From the NCBI RefSeq assembly GCF_014642675.1, contig NZ_BMIS01000001.1, positions 186,001-250,000 on the forward strand: DNA of 64,000 bases, given 5' to 3'. Of this stretch, positions 51,646-61,070 are shown piece after piece. The notes beneath the pieces are model-generated. The model was not told where the DNA came from, did not search any database, and was given only the letters and a program-made list of their open reading frames with translations. The first letter of the stretch is position 1, and the number at the start of each line of letters is the position of its first letter. The DNA comes from Nesterenkonia cremea (GTDB taxonomy: Bacteria > Actinomycetota > Actinomycetes > Actinomycetales > Micrococcaceae). A program made the translations under genes and the position numbers.

Positions 51646-52572
51646 ATGAACGCGACGCAGGCGCCGGTCGTCATCACCGGCGGAGGATACATCGCGGAGG
51701 TCCATCCGCGCGGCGGCCAGCTGCTCAGCCTGGCCAATGGACAGGACGATCTGATCGTTCCTGCCGCGAATGCCCCGTCAGAGGCCTACCCAGGTGCTGT
51801 TCTGGTGCCATGGCCCAACCGGATCTGCGGTGCGTCCTACGTCCATGACGAGACCACCTATGAGCTGCCGGTGACCGAGGAGGAGACCGGCGCGGCCATC
51901 CATGGTCTCCTGCATGACACGCAGCTCTCCGTGCTGAGCAGTACGGAGGACAGCGTCCACCTCACCGGCTTCCTGGAGCCCACCGAGGGCTACCCGTTCC
52001 GTTTGGAGATCTCGCTGATCTACCGTGTGGCTGCTGCCTTCGGCCTCTCCACCACGCTGAGCGTGCGCTACATCCCCGACGACGCCGACCCCGACGTCGA
52101 CGACTTCGACAAGGCCAGTCAGGCGCCGGCTCCCTTCGCCGCGGGTTTCCATCCCTACCTCACGGCCGGGGCCGCAAAGCTGGAGGAGTGCCGTCTGCGC
52201 CTTCCGGCCCAGGTCATGGCGCTGACCAAGGCTGACGGCCAGCTCATCGGCCGGCAGAAGGTCAAGGGCGATTTCGACCTCACCGCCGGTCCGCTGCTGA
52301 CCGGCCGCACCATCGACCACGCCTTCACCTCGCTGCCCCAGCAGTGGAGTGCTGAGCTGATCCATGGTCCCTCGGGCTTCCTCGTCCGGATGATCGGTGA
52401 CACTCCCTGGGTGCAGGTCTACACCGGTGAGCGGCTGGACCGCGCCGGCGTGGCCGTGGAGCCGATGACCTCCCCGCCGAACGCCTTCAACAGCGGCGAG
52501 GACGTGGTCCACCTGGCTCCGGGCGAGTGGTTCCGGACCGGCTTCACCATCGAGGCCATCCGCCACGACTGA
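51646..52572 (+). CDS. Aldose 1-epimerase family protein
   Basis: 308 aa, galactose mutarotase-like beta-sandwich. VLVPWPNRICGASY, the catalytic His in AIHGLLHDTQLSV, AGFHPYLTAGA and the late Glu/Pro region GVAVEPMTSPPNAFN are typical. Speeds anomer exchange of sugars such as xylose before XylA, which needs one anomer. Good ribosome site (GAAGGAG). Single gene, ended by a hairpin at 52593-52614. Confidence 0.9.
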   Translation: MNATQAPVVITGGGYIAEVHPRGGQLLSLANGQDDLIVPAANAPSEAYPGAVLVPWPNRICGASYVHDETTYELPVTEEETGAAIHGLLHDTQLSVLSSTEDSVHLTGFLEPTEGYPFRLEISLIYRVAAAFGLSTTLSVRYIPDDADPDVDDFDKASQAPAPFAAGFHPYLTAGAAKLEECRLRLPAQVMALTKADGQLIGRQKVKGDFDLTAGPLLTGRTIDHAFTSLPQQWSAELIHGPSGFLVRMIGDTPWVQVYTGERLDRAGVAVEPMTSPPNAFNSGEDVVHLAPGEWFRTGFTIEAIRHD

Positions 52573-52592
52573 GCTCTCTCACCAGGTGAGCA

Positions 52593-52614
52593 GGCTCCGC
52601 TGAGCGGCGGAGCC
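52593..52614. terminator. Hairpin between convergent aldose epimerase and mrpG
   Basis: GGCTCCGC (52593-52600) and GCGGAGCC (52607-52614) pair perfectly around a 6-nt loop. It lies between two converging genes, so it probably stops transcription from both; no U-tract. Confidence 0.6.
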
Positions 52615-52632
52615 GCACAGGTGCGGAACTCC

Positions 52633-53004
52633 TCAACGGTGGGCCCCGTGCTGTCCGCCCCGCTGCTCGCTCATCTGGTCGTACTGCAGTCCGACCGGCA
52701 GGGCGGCGCCCGAGCGGAAGGTTCCCCGGCTCAGGGACAGCCCGCCGATGGGCGCCGTCAGCAGCTGCAGCATGATCGCCAGGATGAGCTTGATCGCCGC
52801 GGCGATGCCGGGATCCATCACCAGTACACCCAACAGCACCAGGACCAGTCCGAGGGTCCCTGATTTGGTGACGGCCGTCAGCCGCGTATAAGGATCGGGG
52901 AACCGGATCAGGCCGACTGCGGCCACCACGAACAGCGCGATCCCCGAGGCCAGGAGCAGTCCCCCACCGGCTGCCTGGAGAGTCTCGGTCAGCGGGCTCA
53001 TCAT
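52633..53004 (-). CDS. mrpG: Na+/H+ antiporter subunit G (MrpG/MnhG)
   Basis: 123 aa with three helices; LLLASGIALFVVAAVGLIRFPDPYTRLTAVTKSGTLGLVLVLLG is the family core. Smallest membrane subunit of the Mrp complex, which exchanges internal sodium for external protons and is vital in alkaline or salty media. Last gene of the operon, overlapping mrpF by 4 nt. Confidence 0.93.
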   Translation of the reverse strand: MMSPLTETLQAAGGGLLLASGIALFVVAAVGLIRFPDPYTRLTAVTKSGTLGLVLVLLGVLVMDPGIAAAIKLILAIMLQLLTAPIGGLSLSRGTFRSGAALPVGLQYDQMSEQRGGQHGAHR

Positions 53005-53327
53005 GCCTCTTCTCCTTCAGTCACGGCAACGGAGGTGCGGCTACGGCCGAGATAACGGCCGAGGATGAGTGCGGAGATGAAGCCGATCAGCGTCACCACC
53101 ACGACCAGGTCCAGCAGCAGGTGACGCTCCCAGAGCAGCCCCAGCATCGCCAGAGAGGCGACCAGGACGAAGAAGACGTGGTCGGCGCCGATCGCCCGGT
53201 CAGCCTCCTGCGGCCCTCGGGCGGTGCGGAGGATCGCCGGCAGCACAGTGGCCACGAGGAGCCCCAGGGCCGCCCAACCAGCTGGGATGCCGAGGATCTC
53301 GTAGGACAGCAGCTCTTGAGGGGCCAT
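53001..53327 (-). CDS. mrpF: Na+/H+ antiporter subunit F (MrpF/MnhF)
   Basis: 108 aa, three helices, with the MrpF signature RGPQEADRAIGADHVFFVLVASLAMLGL. Overlaps mrpE by 1 nt and mrpG by 4 nt. Confidence 0.93.
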   Translation of the reverse strand: MAPQELLSYEILGIPAGWAALGLLVATVLPAILRTARGPQEADRAIGADHVFFVLVASLAMLGLLWERHLLLDLVVVVTLIGFISALILGRYLGRSRTSVAVTEGEEA

Positions 53328-53707
53328 CAGCGGGTCACCTCCTGGGCCGGCGTGGAGGGCCGGGTCAGGCTCAGCATCCGGTCTTCGAGTTCACGCAGCT
53401 CGGCATGGAACTCCTCCGGCTCGGAAGGTGCGTAGAGCCCCAGGACGTAGAGGATCCGGCCTCCGTCAGCAGCGTCGTCGATGTCGAGTGTCAGCGTGCC
53501 GGGGGTGAGCGTGATCAGATTGTTCAGCACAGTGATCTCGCCAGAGGAGAGTGAGTGGGTGCGGTGAGCCACGATGGCGGGGCTCAACGAGCTGCCCGGG
53601 GTCAGGATGTCGGTGGCGACCTGCCAATTGGCTCGGATCATCTGGAGGGCGAACCATGTCAGGAAAGCAGGCAGGCGCACCAGTCGGATGAGGGATGGAC
53701 GTATCAT
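53327..53707 (-). CDS. mrpE: Na+/H+ antiporter subunit E (MrpE/MnhE), short form
   Basis: 126 aa from the ATG at 53707, which overlaps the mrpD stop (TGATG). MrpE is usually about 160 aa; here the first membrane helices are missing and the protein begins at LIRLVRLPAFLTWFALQMIRANWQVATDILTP, then NNLITLTPGTLTLDI. A longer frame up to 53815 exists, but it lies inside mrpD and encodes a charged, unlikely N-terminus. A short E subunit could still assemble, because its conserved part is retained. Confidence 0.88.
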   Translation of the reverse strand: MIRPSLIRLVRLPAFLTWFALQMIRANWQVATDILTPGSSLSPAIVAHRTHSLSSGEITVLNNLITLTPGTLTLDIDDAADGGRILYVLGLYAPSEPEEFHAELRELEDRMLSLTRPSTPAQEVTR

Positions 53708-55272
53708 CACTGCATCACCGCCTCGGTGTAGGTGGTCGTGTCGTTGAGACCCTCCGCCGCGGTGACGGCCAGATCCATGAGGACCTCGGCCCCGAGGCCG
53801 ATGCTCACGGTGCACGCCACCAGCAGGGCCCCTGGGAGGATGAGTCGCGGCGGCACGCGGTCCAGAGTGCTGGGAGCCGGACGGAACTTATGCCGCAGCC
53901 GTCCAGCGCCTGGGTCAGTCGCGTCCGGCACCGGTGCTGATGCCGCGTGCAGGACCCGGGTGTCCCTCGGCTCGGGGTCGGCTCCCCAGAAGGCCCCGTT
54001 CCAGATCTTCAGCATGGAGAGCAGGGTGAACAGGCTCACCACGACTGCCGCGGCGGCGGCGATATAGAGACCCGTCTCCATGGAGGCGTGGATCAGCGAC
54101 ATCTTTGCCACGAACCCGGACAGCGGAGGGACGCCGACCAGGGAGAGCGCCGCCAGGATGAACACCAGGCCCAGCCAAGGCTCTCGGCGGGCGTAGCCGC
54201 CCAGCTGGGCGAGCCTGCCGGTCCCGGCGTGGTGCTCCACGGCGCCGCAGGCCAGGAAGAGTGCGGCCTTCACAATGATGTGGTGGATCATGTAGAAGAT
54301 TCCGGCTGCCATGCCCAGCGGTCCGAAGAAGGCGAGCGGGAGCATGATGTAGCCGACCTGGCTGGTCATGTGGAAGCTGAGGATGGAACGCATACCGGAC
54401 TCGCCCAGCGCGCCGAACACACCGATGAGCATGGTGGCCACCAGGACCACCAGCCACACGGTATCCAGTCCTGTGCCGTCATAGACCAGCCCATAGACCC
54501 GGAAGACTCCGTAGACCCCGATCTTGGTGAGCAGACCGGAGAGCAGAGCGGTGACCGCCACGGAGGCGAAGGGATAGGAGCGTGGCAGCCAGGTGTGGAC
54601 CGGAACCAGCGCGGCCTTGGCCCCCAGTGCCAGCAGCACCACGCCGGCGGCGAGCGCGACCGCGGTCGACTCTGTGGCCTCCCCCGCCAGTTCGGCGAGG
54701 TTAACAGTGCCGGCAGTCCCGTAGACCAGCCCGACGCCGGCCAACAGCACCGCGGAGACCAGCAGGTTCACACTGAAGTAGATCCTTCCTGCCGTCATCG
54801 CCGCGGCTCTGCCGCTGCGGGTCAGCAGCACGTAGGACGGGATCAGAGCGACCTCGATCATCACGAACAGGTTGAACAGGTCGCCGGTCAGGAATGCTCC
54901 GTAGACGCCGGCTGAGAGGACCAGCACCAGCGGATGGAAGTAGGGATCGGCGTCGTCGCCGGTGAACACGGCGAAGAGTGTGCAGACCAGGACCATCAGC
55001 GCCGCGACACTCACCATAAGCCCGGCGAAGGTGTCCAGGACGAAGGGGATCGAGATCCCCGGAGCCCAGTCAGAGACCTGTTCGGCCACGACGGAGCCGT
55101 CGCTGACCGAGGTGATGCTCATCAGAGCCCCCGCCAGCGCCAGGGCATGGACCGCCAGGGCGAGGAAGCGCTGTGTGCCTGGGGCTCGTCGGACCAGCAG
55201 TGCGGCGGCGGCCGCCAGGATCGGCAGCCAGAGGAAGGCCGGCAGCAGACCGGAGAGGACATCCTGGTTCAT
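53707..55272 (-). CDS. mrpD: Na+/H+ antiporter subunit D (MrpD/MnhD)
   Basis: 521 aa, about 14 helices, proton-conducting type related to complex I subunit N. TAGRIYFSVNLLVSAVLL, KAALVPVHTWLPRSYPFASVAVTALLSGLLTKIGVYG and SFHMTSQVGYIMLPLAFFG hold the conserved Lys, His and Pro positions. Overlaps mrpC by 4 nt and mrpE by 3 nt. Confidence 0.94.
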   Translation of the reverse strand: MNQDVLSGLLPAFLWLPILAAAAALLVRRAPGTQRFLALAVHALALAGALMSITSVSDGSVVAEQVSDWAPGISIPFVLDTFAGLMVSVAALMVLVCTLFAVFTGDDADPYFHPLVLVLSAGVYGAFLTGDLFNLFVMIEVALIPSYVLLTRSGRAAAMTAGRIYFSVNLLVSAVLLAGVGLVYGTAGTVNLAELAGEATESTAVALAAGVVLLALGAKAALVPVHTWLPRSYPFASVAVTALLSGLLTKIGVYGVFRVYGLVYDGTGLDTVWLVVLVATMLIGVFGALGESGMRSILSFHMTSQVGYIMLPLAFFGPLGMAAGIFYMIHHIIVKAALFLACGAVEHHAGTGRLAQLGGYARREPWLGLVFILAALSLVGVPPLSGFVAKMSLIHASMETGLYIAAAAAVVVSLFTLLSMLKIWNGAFWGADPEPRDTRVLHAASAPVPDATDPGAGRLRHKFRPAPSTLDRVPPRLILPGALLVACTVSIGLGAEVLMDLAVTAAEGLNDTTTYTEAVMQ

Positions 55273-55718
55273 GCGTGCTCCCTCCCTTCGGTCCGGCCGG
55301 TGGGGCGGCTTCCAGTGCTGGTGGTTCCTATCGGATCTGTGTCTCCGCTGTCGGCCGGAGGTTCGTCTATGACTGTGCCGTGGTCTTCGTCGGCGTCTGA
55401 CGGCTCTGCGTCGGAGGGCTGTCCGTCCTCATCGCCTCCGTGGCCTGCCATGGCGAAGAGATAGACGGTCAGGGCAAAGGTGATGACGATCGCGGTGAGG
55501 GCGAAGGCCTGGAGCAGCGGGTCTGCGAGGCCGCCTGCCGGCAGGTTCTCACCCACATAGGCGGGTTCGCGCTGTTCCTGACCTCCGGCGGCCAGGATGA
55601 TCACGTTGGCGGCATGCCCGATCAGGATGAAGCCCAGGGCGGCGCGGACCAGACCTTTCTGGAGCAGCAGGTAGACTCCGCCTGCTGCGAGGACGGCGAC
55701 GAGGACGGCGGCACTCAT
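55269..55718 (-). CDS. mrpC: Na+/H+ antiporter subunit C (MrpC/MnhC)
   Basis: 149 aa, three helices (NuoK-like) with LIGHAANVIILAAGG and DPLLQAFALTAIVITFALTVYLF. The last 40 residues are an acidic tail (DEDGQPSDAEPSDADED) beyond the usual family length, which fits an organism adapted to salt. Overlaps both neighbours by 4 nt. Confidence 0.93.
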   Translation of the reverse strand: MSAAVLVAVLAAGGVYLLLQKGLVRAALGFILIGHAANVIILAAGGQEQREPAYVGENLPAGGLADPLLQAFALTAIVITFALTVYLFAMAGHGGDEDGQPSDAEPSDADEDHGTVIDEPPADSGDTDPIGTTSTGSRPTGRTEGREHA

Positions 55719-58549
55719 CGATGGCCTCCTTCCACGGCGGTCGTCTGGATCTCAGGGTCCTGTGTCTGGCTCGTGCGGGGTTCTCGTGCACCAGGTGGGG
55801 GTGCCGCGTCTGGGTCCTCTGCGGAGGCGCCGGAGACCGCTCCACGGGTGAAACGGTCCAGGGCTGCGACCACCAGGCCGAGGACCGCGAAGAAGACACC
55901 CAGGTCGAAGATCAGTGAGGTGGTCATTGCCTGGTAGAAGGCTCCGATCTCGATGCTTCCGGTGATGGGACTCAGGAAGGATCCCTGGAGGAGCCCGAGA
56001 GCTCCGGCTGCGATCGCCACGATGAGTCCCGCGGCGAGCAGTGCGGCAGGGCGCAGTCGGGAAGGGCGGCTCTCGGCTGAGCGCGGCAGGCGGGCGATCA
56101 CCACAGCAAGGGCGGCGACCAGTGCGGACACGAACCCTCCGCCCGGCTCATAGTGTCCGCGCCACAGCAGCCACAGGGCTACGGCGGAGATCAGTGGGAC
56201 CAGAATGATGCGTGCTGTGTTCAGCACCGTCTCATCGCCGGGCAGGTCCATGGTGCGGGCCTTCTGATCCGCAGGTGCCTCTCCGCGCAGCAGCGCCAAC
56301 AGTCCGATGGCTGCCACGGCCAGCACCGTCATCTCTCCGAAGGTGTCCAGGCCGCGGAAGTCTACGAGGATCGAGTTGACCAGGTTGGTCCCTCCTGCGG
56401 CCTCTTCGGTCTCATCGATGTACCACTGGGCAGCAGCGGTGGACTCCGGTCGGCCGGTGAGGACCAGTACGGCGGCCCCGGCCGCCAGGCCGATGACGGC
56501 TGCGACGACGGCGGCGGTGCTGCGTCGCAGCACGCCCACCGGCGAGAACTTCTCGGGGAGACGGCGCAGGATGAGTACGGCCACAGCGACGGTGAGGATC
56601 TCCACCAGCATCTGGGTCAGCGCGAGGTCGACACCACCGATCAGCAGGAACCAGCCCGCGACCAGGAACCCGATCACGCCCATCATCGCGACGGCACCGA
56701 TCCGGGAACGGGTCAGGCACAGTCCGAGAACTGCCAGGGTGGTCAGGCCGACCACAAACCAGTCCTGGGGACGTGAGCTCGGCGGACCGACCGCATCGAG
56801 ATCGTCCAGGAAGGGGGCAGCAGCAGCCAGTGCGGCGACCGCTCCCAACGGCCAGAGCACATGTGGAGCCAACGCTCCGGAGCGGGCGGGACGGGCCACC
56901 AGGTCGCAGAACCGCAGCAGACCGGCGTAGGCGGCGTCGTATACCTTCACCCCGGTCACCGGCATGACCAGGCGCTGCAGGGAGCGGTCCACGGGTTCGC
57001 TCGCCAGGAAGAGTATGAGGCCGAACACCATAGTGGCCACCGACATCCACAGCGCGGGGGAAGCGATCGAATCGGGCAGCAGACTCAGTCCCGCGTAGGC
57101 GTCTGCGTCGAGCACGGTTGCCTGCACGGAGCGGTCGAACAGCGGGTTCAGGGAGCTGACGAAGAGCCCCAGCAGCAGTCCTGCACCTGCTGTCACTGCC
57201 GCAGGCGCCAGGAATGTCCAGTGCGCGTCATACAGGCCGCGCTGTTGGGTGGGCCCGGCGAAAGCGCCCCAGAGCAGTCGGAAGCTGTAGGCGAACGTCA
57301 CGCCGGCGGAGGCCACTGCAAGCAGCCCCACGATCCACCCCCAGTGTCCGGGCAGCTCGAGGAACGCATAATATCCCTCCTCCTTGGAGACGAACCCCAG
57401 AAATGGCGGGAGTCCGGCCATGGACATCGCCGCCAGGGCGGTGAGCACCGCAGTGCAGGGCATCACTCGGTAGAGCCCGGAGAGTTCGCGGATGTCCCTG
57501 CTCCCGGCCTCCTTGTCGATCACCCCGACCAGCATGAACAGAGTCGCTTTGAACAGCGCGTGGGAGAAGGCGTGCAGACCGGCCACGCCGAGCGCCTCAT
57601 TGGTGCCGACACCGATCAGCGCGACGATCCAGCCGAGCTGGCTGACTGTGGAGTAGGCCAGCAGGGACTTCAGGTCGTGCTGCTGCAGGGCGAAGACGGC
57701 ACCGATGATGGTGGTCGTCAGCCCGACGGCGACCAGCACCGTCGTCCACCACCAGAAGTCGGTGAAGGGCTCTGAGAAACGCATCAGAACGTAGATCCCG
57801 GCCTTGACCAGAGTGGCCGCGTGGAGGTAGGCGCTGACCGGGGTCAGGGCGACCATCGCATCGGGAAGCCAGAAGTGGAACGGGAACTGGGCGGACTTCG
57901 TCATCGCCGCGTAGATGATCAGCCCGCCGATCCACGGCGCGTAGGGGGACGAGGTGACTGTTCCGGCCTCGTCGAGGATCGCGGTGAGATTGGTGGTTCC
58001 TGTGACGTGCCACAGCAGCAGAACAGCCGTCAGCAGCGCGAGCCCCCCGGAGAACGTCACTACGAAGGCGCGGGTGGCGGGACGCGCCTGGTGCAGCCCC
58101 TGAGCCCCGATGAGGAAGAAGGAACACAGCGTGGTGATCTCGAAGAAGACGAACAGCGTGATGATGTCCGCGGAGAGGACCATGCCCAGCATCGCGGTGG
58201 CGAAGAGACTCAGCAGCATGTAGAGCCGACCGTGGTCGTACTCCTCGCTGAGGTAGCGGGCGCAGTAGGACATGATGAGTGCGCCCACACCTAGGGCAAG
58301 GATGGCGAAGACGAGGCTGAGGCCGTCCAGGTGCAGCCGCAGTGCGATGTCCAGGCTCTGGATCCACATCCATTCGCCGGTGAGGGTGCCGCCCTCGAGG
58401 ACTTCAGGAGCACCGGTGAGCACCAGGCTCAGTGCTGTGAGGAACAGGAATGCCATCGGATAGCCCGCGTTGCGGCCCAGTCGCGAGGAGAGGGGGCGGG
58501 CCACGGCCACGGCCACGATCATGATGCCCAGGGAGATGAGCAGCGTCAT
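55715..58549 (-). CDS. mrpA: Na+/H+ antiporter subunit A with fused B domain (MrpA/MnhA)
   Basis: 944 aa. The main part is a NuoL-like channel (FPFHFWLPDAMVALTPVSAYLHAATLVKAGIYVLMR, GLHAFSHALFKATLFMLVGVIDKEAGSRDIREL). The C-terminal region adds the MrpB domain (LVPLISAVALWLLWRGHYEPGGGFVSALVAALAVVI), so no separate mrpB exists. ATG 58549 is preferred, with AAGGA at a suitable distance; a GTG at 58555 is possible. First gene of the operon. Confidence 0.94.
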   Translation of the reverse strand: MTLLISLGIMIVAVAVARPLSSRLGRNAGYPMAFLFLTALSLVLTGAPEVLEGGTLTGEWMWIQSLDIALRLHLDGLSLVFAILALGVGALIMSYCARYLSEEYDHGRLYMLLSLFATAMLGMVLSADIITLFVFFEITTLCSFFLIGAQGLHQARPATRAFVVTFSGGLALLTAVLLLWHVTGTTNLTAILDEAGTVTSSPYAPWIGGLIIYAAMTKSAQFPFHFWLPDAMVALTPVSAYLHAATLVKAGIYVLMRFSEPFTDFWWWTTVLVAVGLTTTIIGAVFALQQHDLKSLLAYSTVSQLGWIVALIGVGTNEALGVAGLHAFSHALFKATLFMLVGVIDKEAGSRDIRELSGLYRVMPCTAVLTALAAMSMAGLPPFLGFVSKEEGYYAFLELPGHWGWIVGLLAVASAGVTFAYSFRLLWGAFAGPTQQRGLYDAHWTFLAPAAVTAGAGLLLGLFVSSLNPLFDRSVQATVLDADAYAGLSLLPDSIASPALWMSVATMVFGLILFLASEPVDRSLQRLVMPVTGVKVYDAAYAGLLRFCDLVARPARSGALAPHVLWPLGAVAALAAAAPFLDDLDAVGPPSSRPQDWFVVGLTTLAVLGLCLTRSRIGAVAMMGVIGFLVAGWFLLIGGVDLALTQMLVEILTVAVAVLILRRLPEKFSPVGVLRRSTAAVVAAVIGLAAGAAVLVLTGRPESTAAAQWYIDETEEAAGGTNLVNSILVDFRGLDTFGEMTVLAVAAIGLLALLRGEAPADQKARTMDLPGDETVLNTARIILVPLISAVALWLLWRGHYEPGGGFVSALVAALAVVIARLPRSAESRPSRLRPAALLAAGLIVAIAAGALGLLQGSFLSPITGSIEIGAFYQAMTTSLIFDLGVFFAVLGLVVAALDRFTRGAVSGASAEDPDAAPPPGAREPRTSQTQDPEIQTTAVEGGHR

Positions 58550-58714
58550 CAGCACGTCCTTCCGTCGAATCGGCGGGGTGTCGTCCTGGTGGCGCTGCCA
58601 TTCAGCCGCAACGCGTCAAGGAACTTGTGAAGAGTCTATGAGGGGTAGCGTTGCATGCCCGCATATTATTCCTGCTGTGACATGGGTCAACGTCGGGGAT
58701 GGTGGACCTTCTTC

Positions 58715-58969
58715 TCAGCAGCAGCTCAGCCCGTCGAGAGGGGACTGCTCCAAGCCCTGGCGGATATGCCAGTCGTGCATGCGGTCCAGCATCTCCGGCA
58801 GCAGCTCCAGAGTGGCCCCTGAGGCGGGGTTCGGTACGCCCAGGGCCTCGGAGAGGACCAGCATCATGAACAGGTCCTCCTCATCGCGTTGGGCCCGGGC
58901 GAAGGCGCGCCGATGCGGGGCCGCGTAGAACTCACGCAGCCCCGCATTCACGCGCTTCAGCAGCTCCAT
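58715..58969 (-). CDS. Cory-CC-star family small protein
   Basis: 84 aa ending in SPLDGLSCC before the stop, with RAQRDEEDLFMMLVLSEALGVPNPASGATLELLPEMLDRMHDWHIRQGLE. These are the marks of the family named for its terminal Cys-Cys. It lies 66 nt downstream of cstA on the same strand. In enterobacteria the matching place is held by YbdD/YjiX, another small protein that, as I recall, also ends in CC. Role unknown; possibly metal or thiol chemistry or CstA function. Confidence 0.75.
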   Translation of the reverse strand: MELLKRVNAGLREFYAAPHRRAFARAQRDEEDLFMMLVLSEALGVPNPASGATLELLPEMLDRMHDWHIRQGLEQSPLDGLSCC

Positions 58970-59035
58970 CAGGTGCTCGCTCCGTCGTCGGGTGCAGCTC
59001 AGTGGTGGGTGAGCTCACCCCAGCGCTGAGTCAGC

Positions 59036-60742
59036 TCAGTCCAGCGGAAGCTTCTGATCCGCCGTGAGCAGCTCGGCGTCGTCGGGCTCCTTCTCTGCCT
59101 TCCGGGCGGCGAGCATGGCGATGATGGACTCCACCAGCACCCAGGAGCCGGCCACCAGGATGATGACGTTGAGGGTGAAGAGCAGCCATTCGCCGTCCTC
59201 GTAGAAGCCGAAGACCTGGACCAGCGCGGCGTAGAGGCTCATCACCAGCACGAAGGCCATGGGGATGAGCACCGGCAGGATCGGGCGGGACTTCCGGATG
59301 AGCATCACGGTGATGATGCCCATGGTCAGAGCGGCCAGCAGTTGGTTGGTGGTGCCGAACAGCGGCCAGATGAGCATGCCGCCGGAGCCGTCGGCGCCCT
59401 GGGAGAAGGTCAGGCCCGCGGCGATGACCACGGCCACCACAGTGGCGGCCCAGATGTTGATCCGGACCTTGGCCATCTCGCCGATCTCCTGGACCACAAA
59501 GCGCATCAGGCGCACGCCGGTGTCCATCGTGGTGGCGGCGAAGAGCACCGCCATGGTGGCCAGGATGGTCGCGGAGAGGCCGGTGGGGATGCCCAGGCCG
59601 GTGTTGACGATGGCGCCGCCGCCCTCGACGAAGGCGGGCACGCCGCCGGCCTGGAACTCGTGGTAGATCTCTTCCCAGTCGGCGAGGGTCTGGAAGCCGG
59701 CGGTGGTGGCGATGATCGCGCCCAAGGCCAGCAGACCCTCGCCCACGGCGCCGAAGTAGCCGACGAACTTCGCGTCGGTCTCCCGGTCCAGCTGCTTGGA
59801 GGTGGTGCCGGTGGCCACCGTGCCGTGGAACCCGGAGATCGCACCGCAGGCGATGGTCACGAACAGCAGTGGGACGATCGAGGGGGTGCCCTCGGGGACG
59901 TTCTCGTTGAAGGCCGGGGCCACGATGGTCGGCGTCGCGATCAGCACGGCGCCGTAGAGGATGCCCAGGCCCACGAAGAGCTGGATGCCGTTGATGTAGT
60001 CGCGCGGCTGCAGCAGAACCCATACCGGCAACAGTGAAGCGATTCCGGCGTAGATGAACAGCAGCACGATCCACTGACCGTTGGGGTTCAGCCCGAGGAA
60101 CTCATCCGGCAGGGTGATCGGGTAGGCGTTGCCCAGGATGATCAGCCCGTAGAGGGCGCCGACGCCGAGCGCGGTCACCAGCAGCAGGTTCATCCGCAGG
60201 CGGTAGATCGCCTGGCCTACCAGAAGGGCGACCACCAGGGCGCCCCAGACAGGGATCACCGCACCCGGCTGGGAGACCAGCAGGTCGGAGATGACCACGC
60301 CGAAGGCGCAGACCACCATGAGCAGCAGCAGGAAGACGACCACCAGGAAGAGATTGCGTCCGCGCGGGCCGATATAGCGCCCGGAGAGGGTGCCGATGGA
60401 CTGGCCCTTATTGCGCTGGGAGGCCCAGAGCGCGCCCAGGTCATGCATGCCGGCGATGAAGATGGTGCCGATGGTGACCCAGAGGAACGCCGGAAGCCAG
60501 CCCCAGATCACGGCCACGGCGGGGCCCACGATGGGGGCGGCACCTGCCACTGAGGTGAAGTGGTGGCCCCAGAGGATATAGCGATTGGTGGGGACGTAGT
60601 CCACACCGTCGTTGAACTCGTGGGCGGGGGTCTTGAACTCGGCGTTGAGCTTGTAGACCCGCTTGGCCAGGAACTTCGAATACAAGATATAGCCTGCGGC
60701 CATCATGGCGATGCCGATGATGGCCAGGATCAGGGAGTTCAT
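59036..60742 (-). CDS. cstA: Carbon starvation protein A (CstA), peptide/pyruvate transporter family
   Basis: 568-aa membrane protein with many helices. CstA motifs: YVPTNRYILWGHHFTSVAGAAPIVGPAVAVIWGWLPAFLW, HDLGALWASQRNKGQSIGTLSGRYIG and ISGFHGTVATGTTSKQL. E. coli relatives import peptides or pyruvate on starvation. Start after GAGGAG. Palindromes upstream (60796-60843) may carry its control. Confidence 0.93.
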   Translation of the reverse strand: MNSLILAIIGIAMMAAGYILYSKFLAKRVYKLNAEFKTPAHEFNDGVDYVPTNRYILWGHHFTSVAGAAPIVGPAVAVIWGWLPAFLWVTIGTIFIAGMHDLGALWASQRNKGQSIGTLSGRYIGPRGRNLFLVVVFLLLLMVVCAFGVVISDLLVSQPGAVIPVWGALVVALLVGQAIYRLRMNLLLVTALGVGALYGLIILGNAYPITLPDEFLGLNPNGQWIVLLFIYAGIASLLPVWVLLQPRDYINGIQLFVGLGILYGAVLIATPTIVAPAFNENVPEGTPSIVPLLFVTIACGAISGFHGTVATGTTSKQLDRETDAKFVGYFGAVGEGLLALGAIIATTAGFQTLADWEEIYHEFQAGGVPAFVEGGGAIVNTGLGIPTGLSATILATMAVLFAATTMDTGVRLMRFVVQEIGEMAKVRINIWAATVVAVVIAAGLTFSQGADGSGGMLIWPLFGTTNQLLAALTMGIITVMLIRKSRPILPVLIPMAFVLVMSLYAALVQVFGFYEDGEWLLFTLNVIILVAGSWVLVESIIAMLAARKAEKEPDDAELLTADQKLPLD

Positions 60743-61070
60743 GCGGTCTCCTCGGGTGCGCGGGCTGCTGAAGTGATGTCCATCATGTTACGTGCAACAC
60801 AGTGTTCCGGCATCCGCGACGCGACGGTCACACTATGTGAACCTCTGTCCCTGGTGGTCGCCGCCGTCGTCGGGATCGCCGCGAATGCTCTGTGGGCCGC
60901 GATCTCGGCTCAGCGTGGTCGGTGCGCTGCACGATCTGCTGCTCTGCCGTCCTGACCTGCATCTGCTCATCTCATCTGAACCTCAGGGCCTGTTCCTCTG
61001 TCCTCTCGCGCGCATAGCCTGGGATCAGCAGTGAGATGAGTGCAGAACCGGACGAAGAAGGTGCAGTGCG
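60743..61070. other. 328-nt divergent intergenic region between cstA and the P450 gene
   Basis: No gene is supported. The cstA side holds two palindromes (60796-60843). The right half is ordinary GC-rich sequence with a weak ribosome site (AGAAGGTG) for the P450 gene. Confidence 0.6.
60796..60843. promoter_or_regulatory. Two candidate operators before cstA
   Basis: AACACAGTGTT (60796-60806) is a perfect inverted repeat about one central base. TCACACTATGTGA (60828-60840), within GGTCACAC..GTGAACC, is a second, imperfect one. The latter is shorter than a normal CRP/GlxR site (TGTGA-N6-TCACA), so the binding protein is unclear. Confidence 0.4.

Noticed and set aside
58970..59035. A YbdD/YjiX gene after cstA
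   Set aside because: The 66-nt gap is too small to hold one; the next gene is the cory-CC-star protein.
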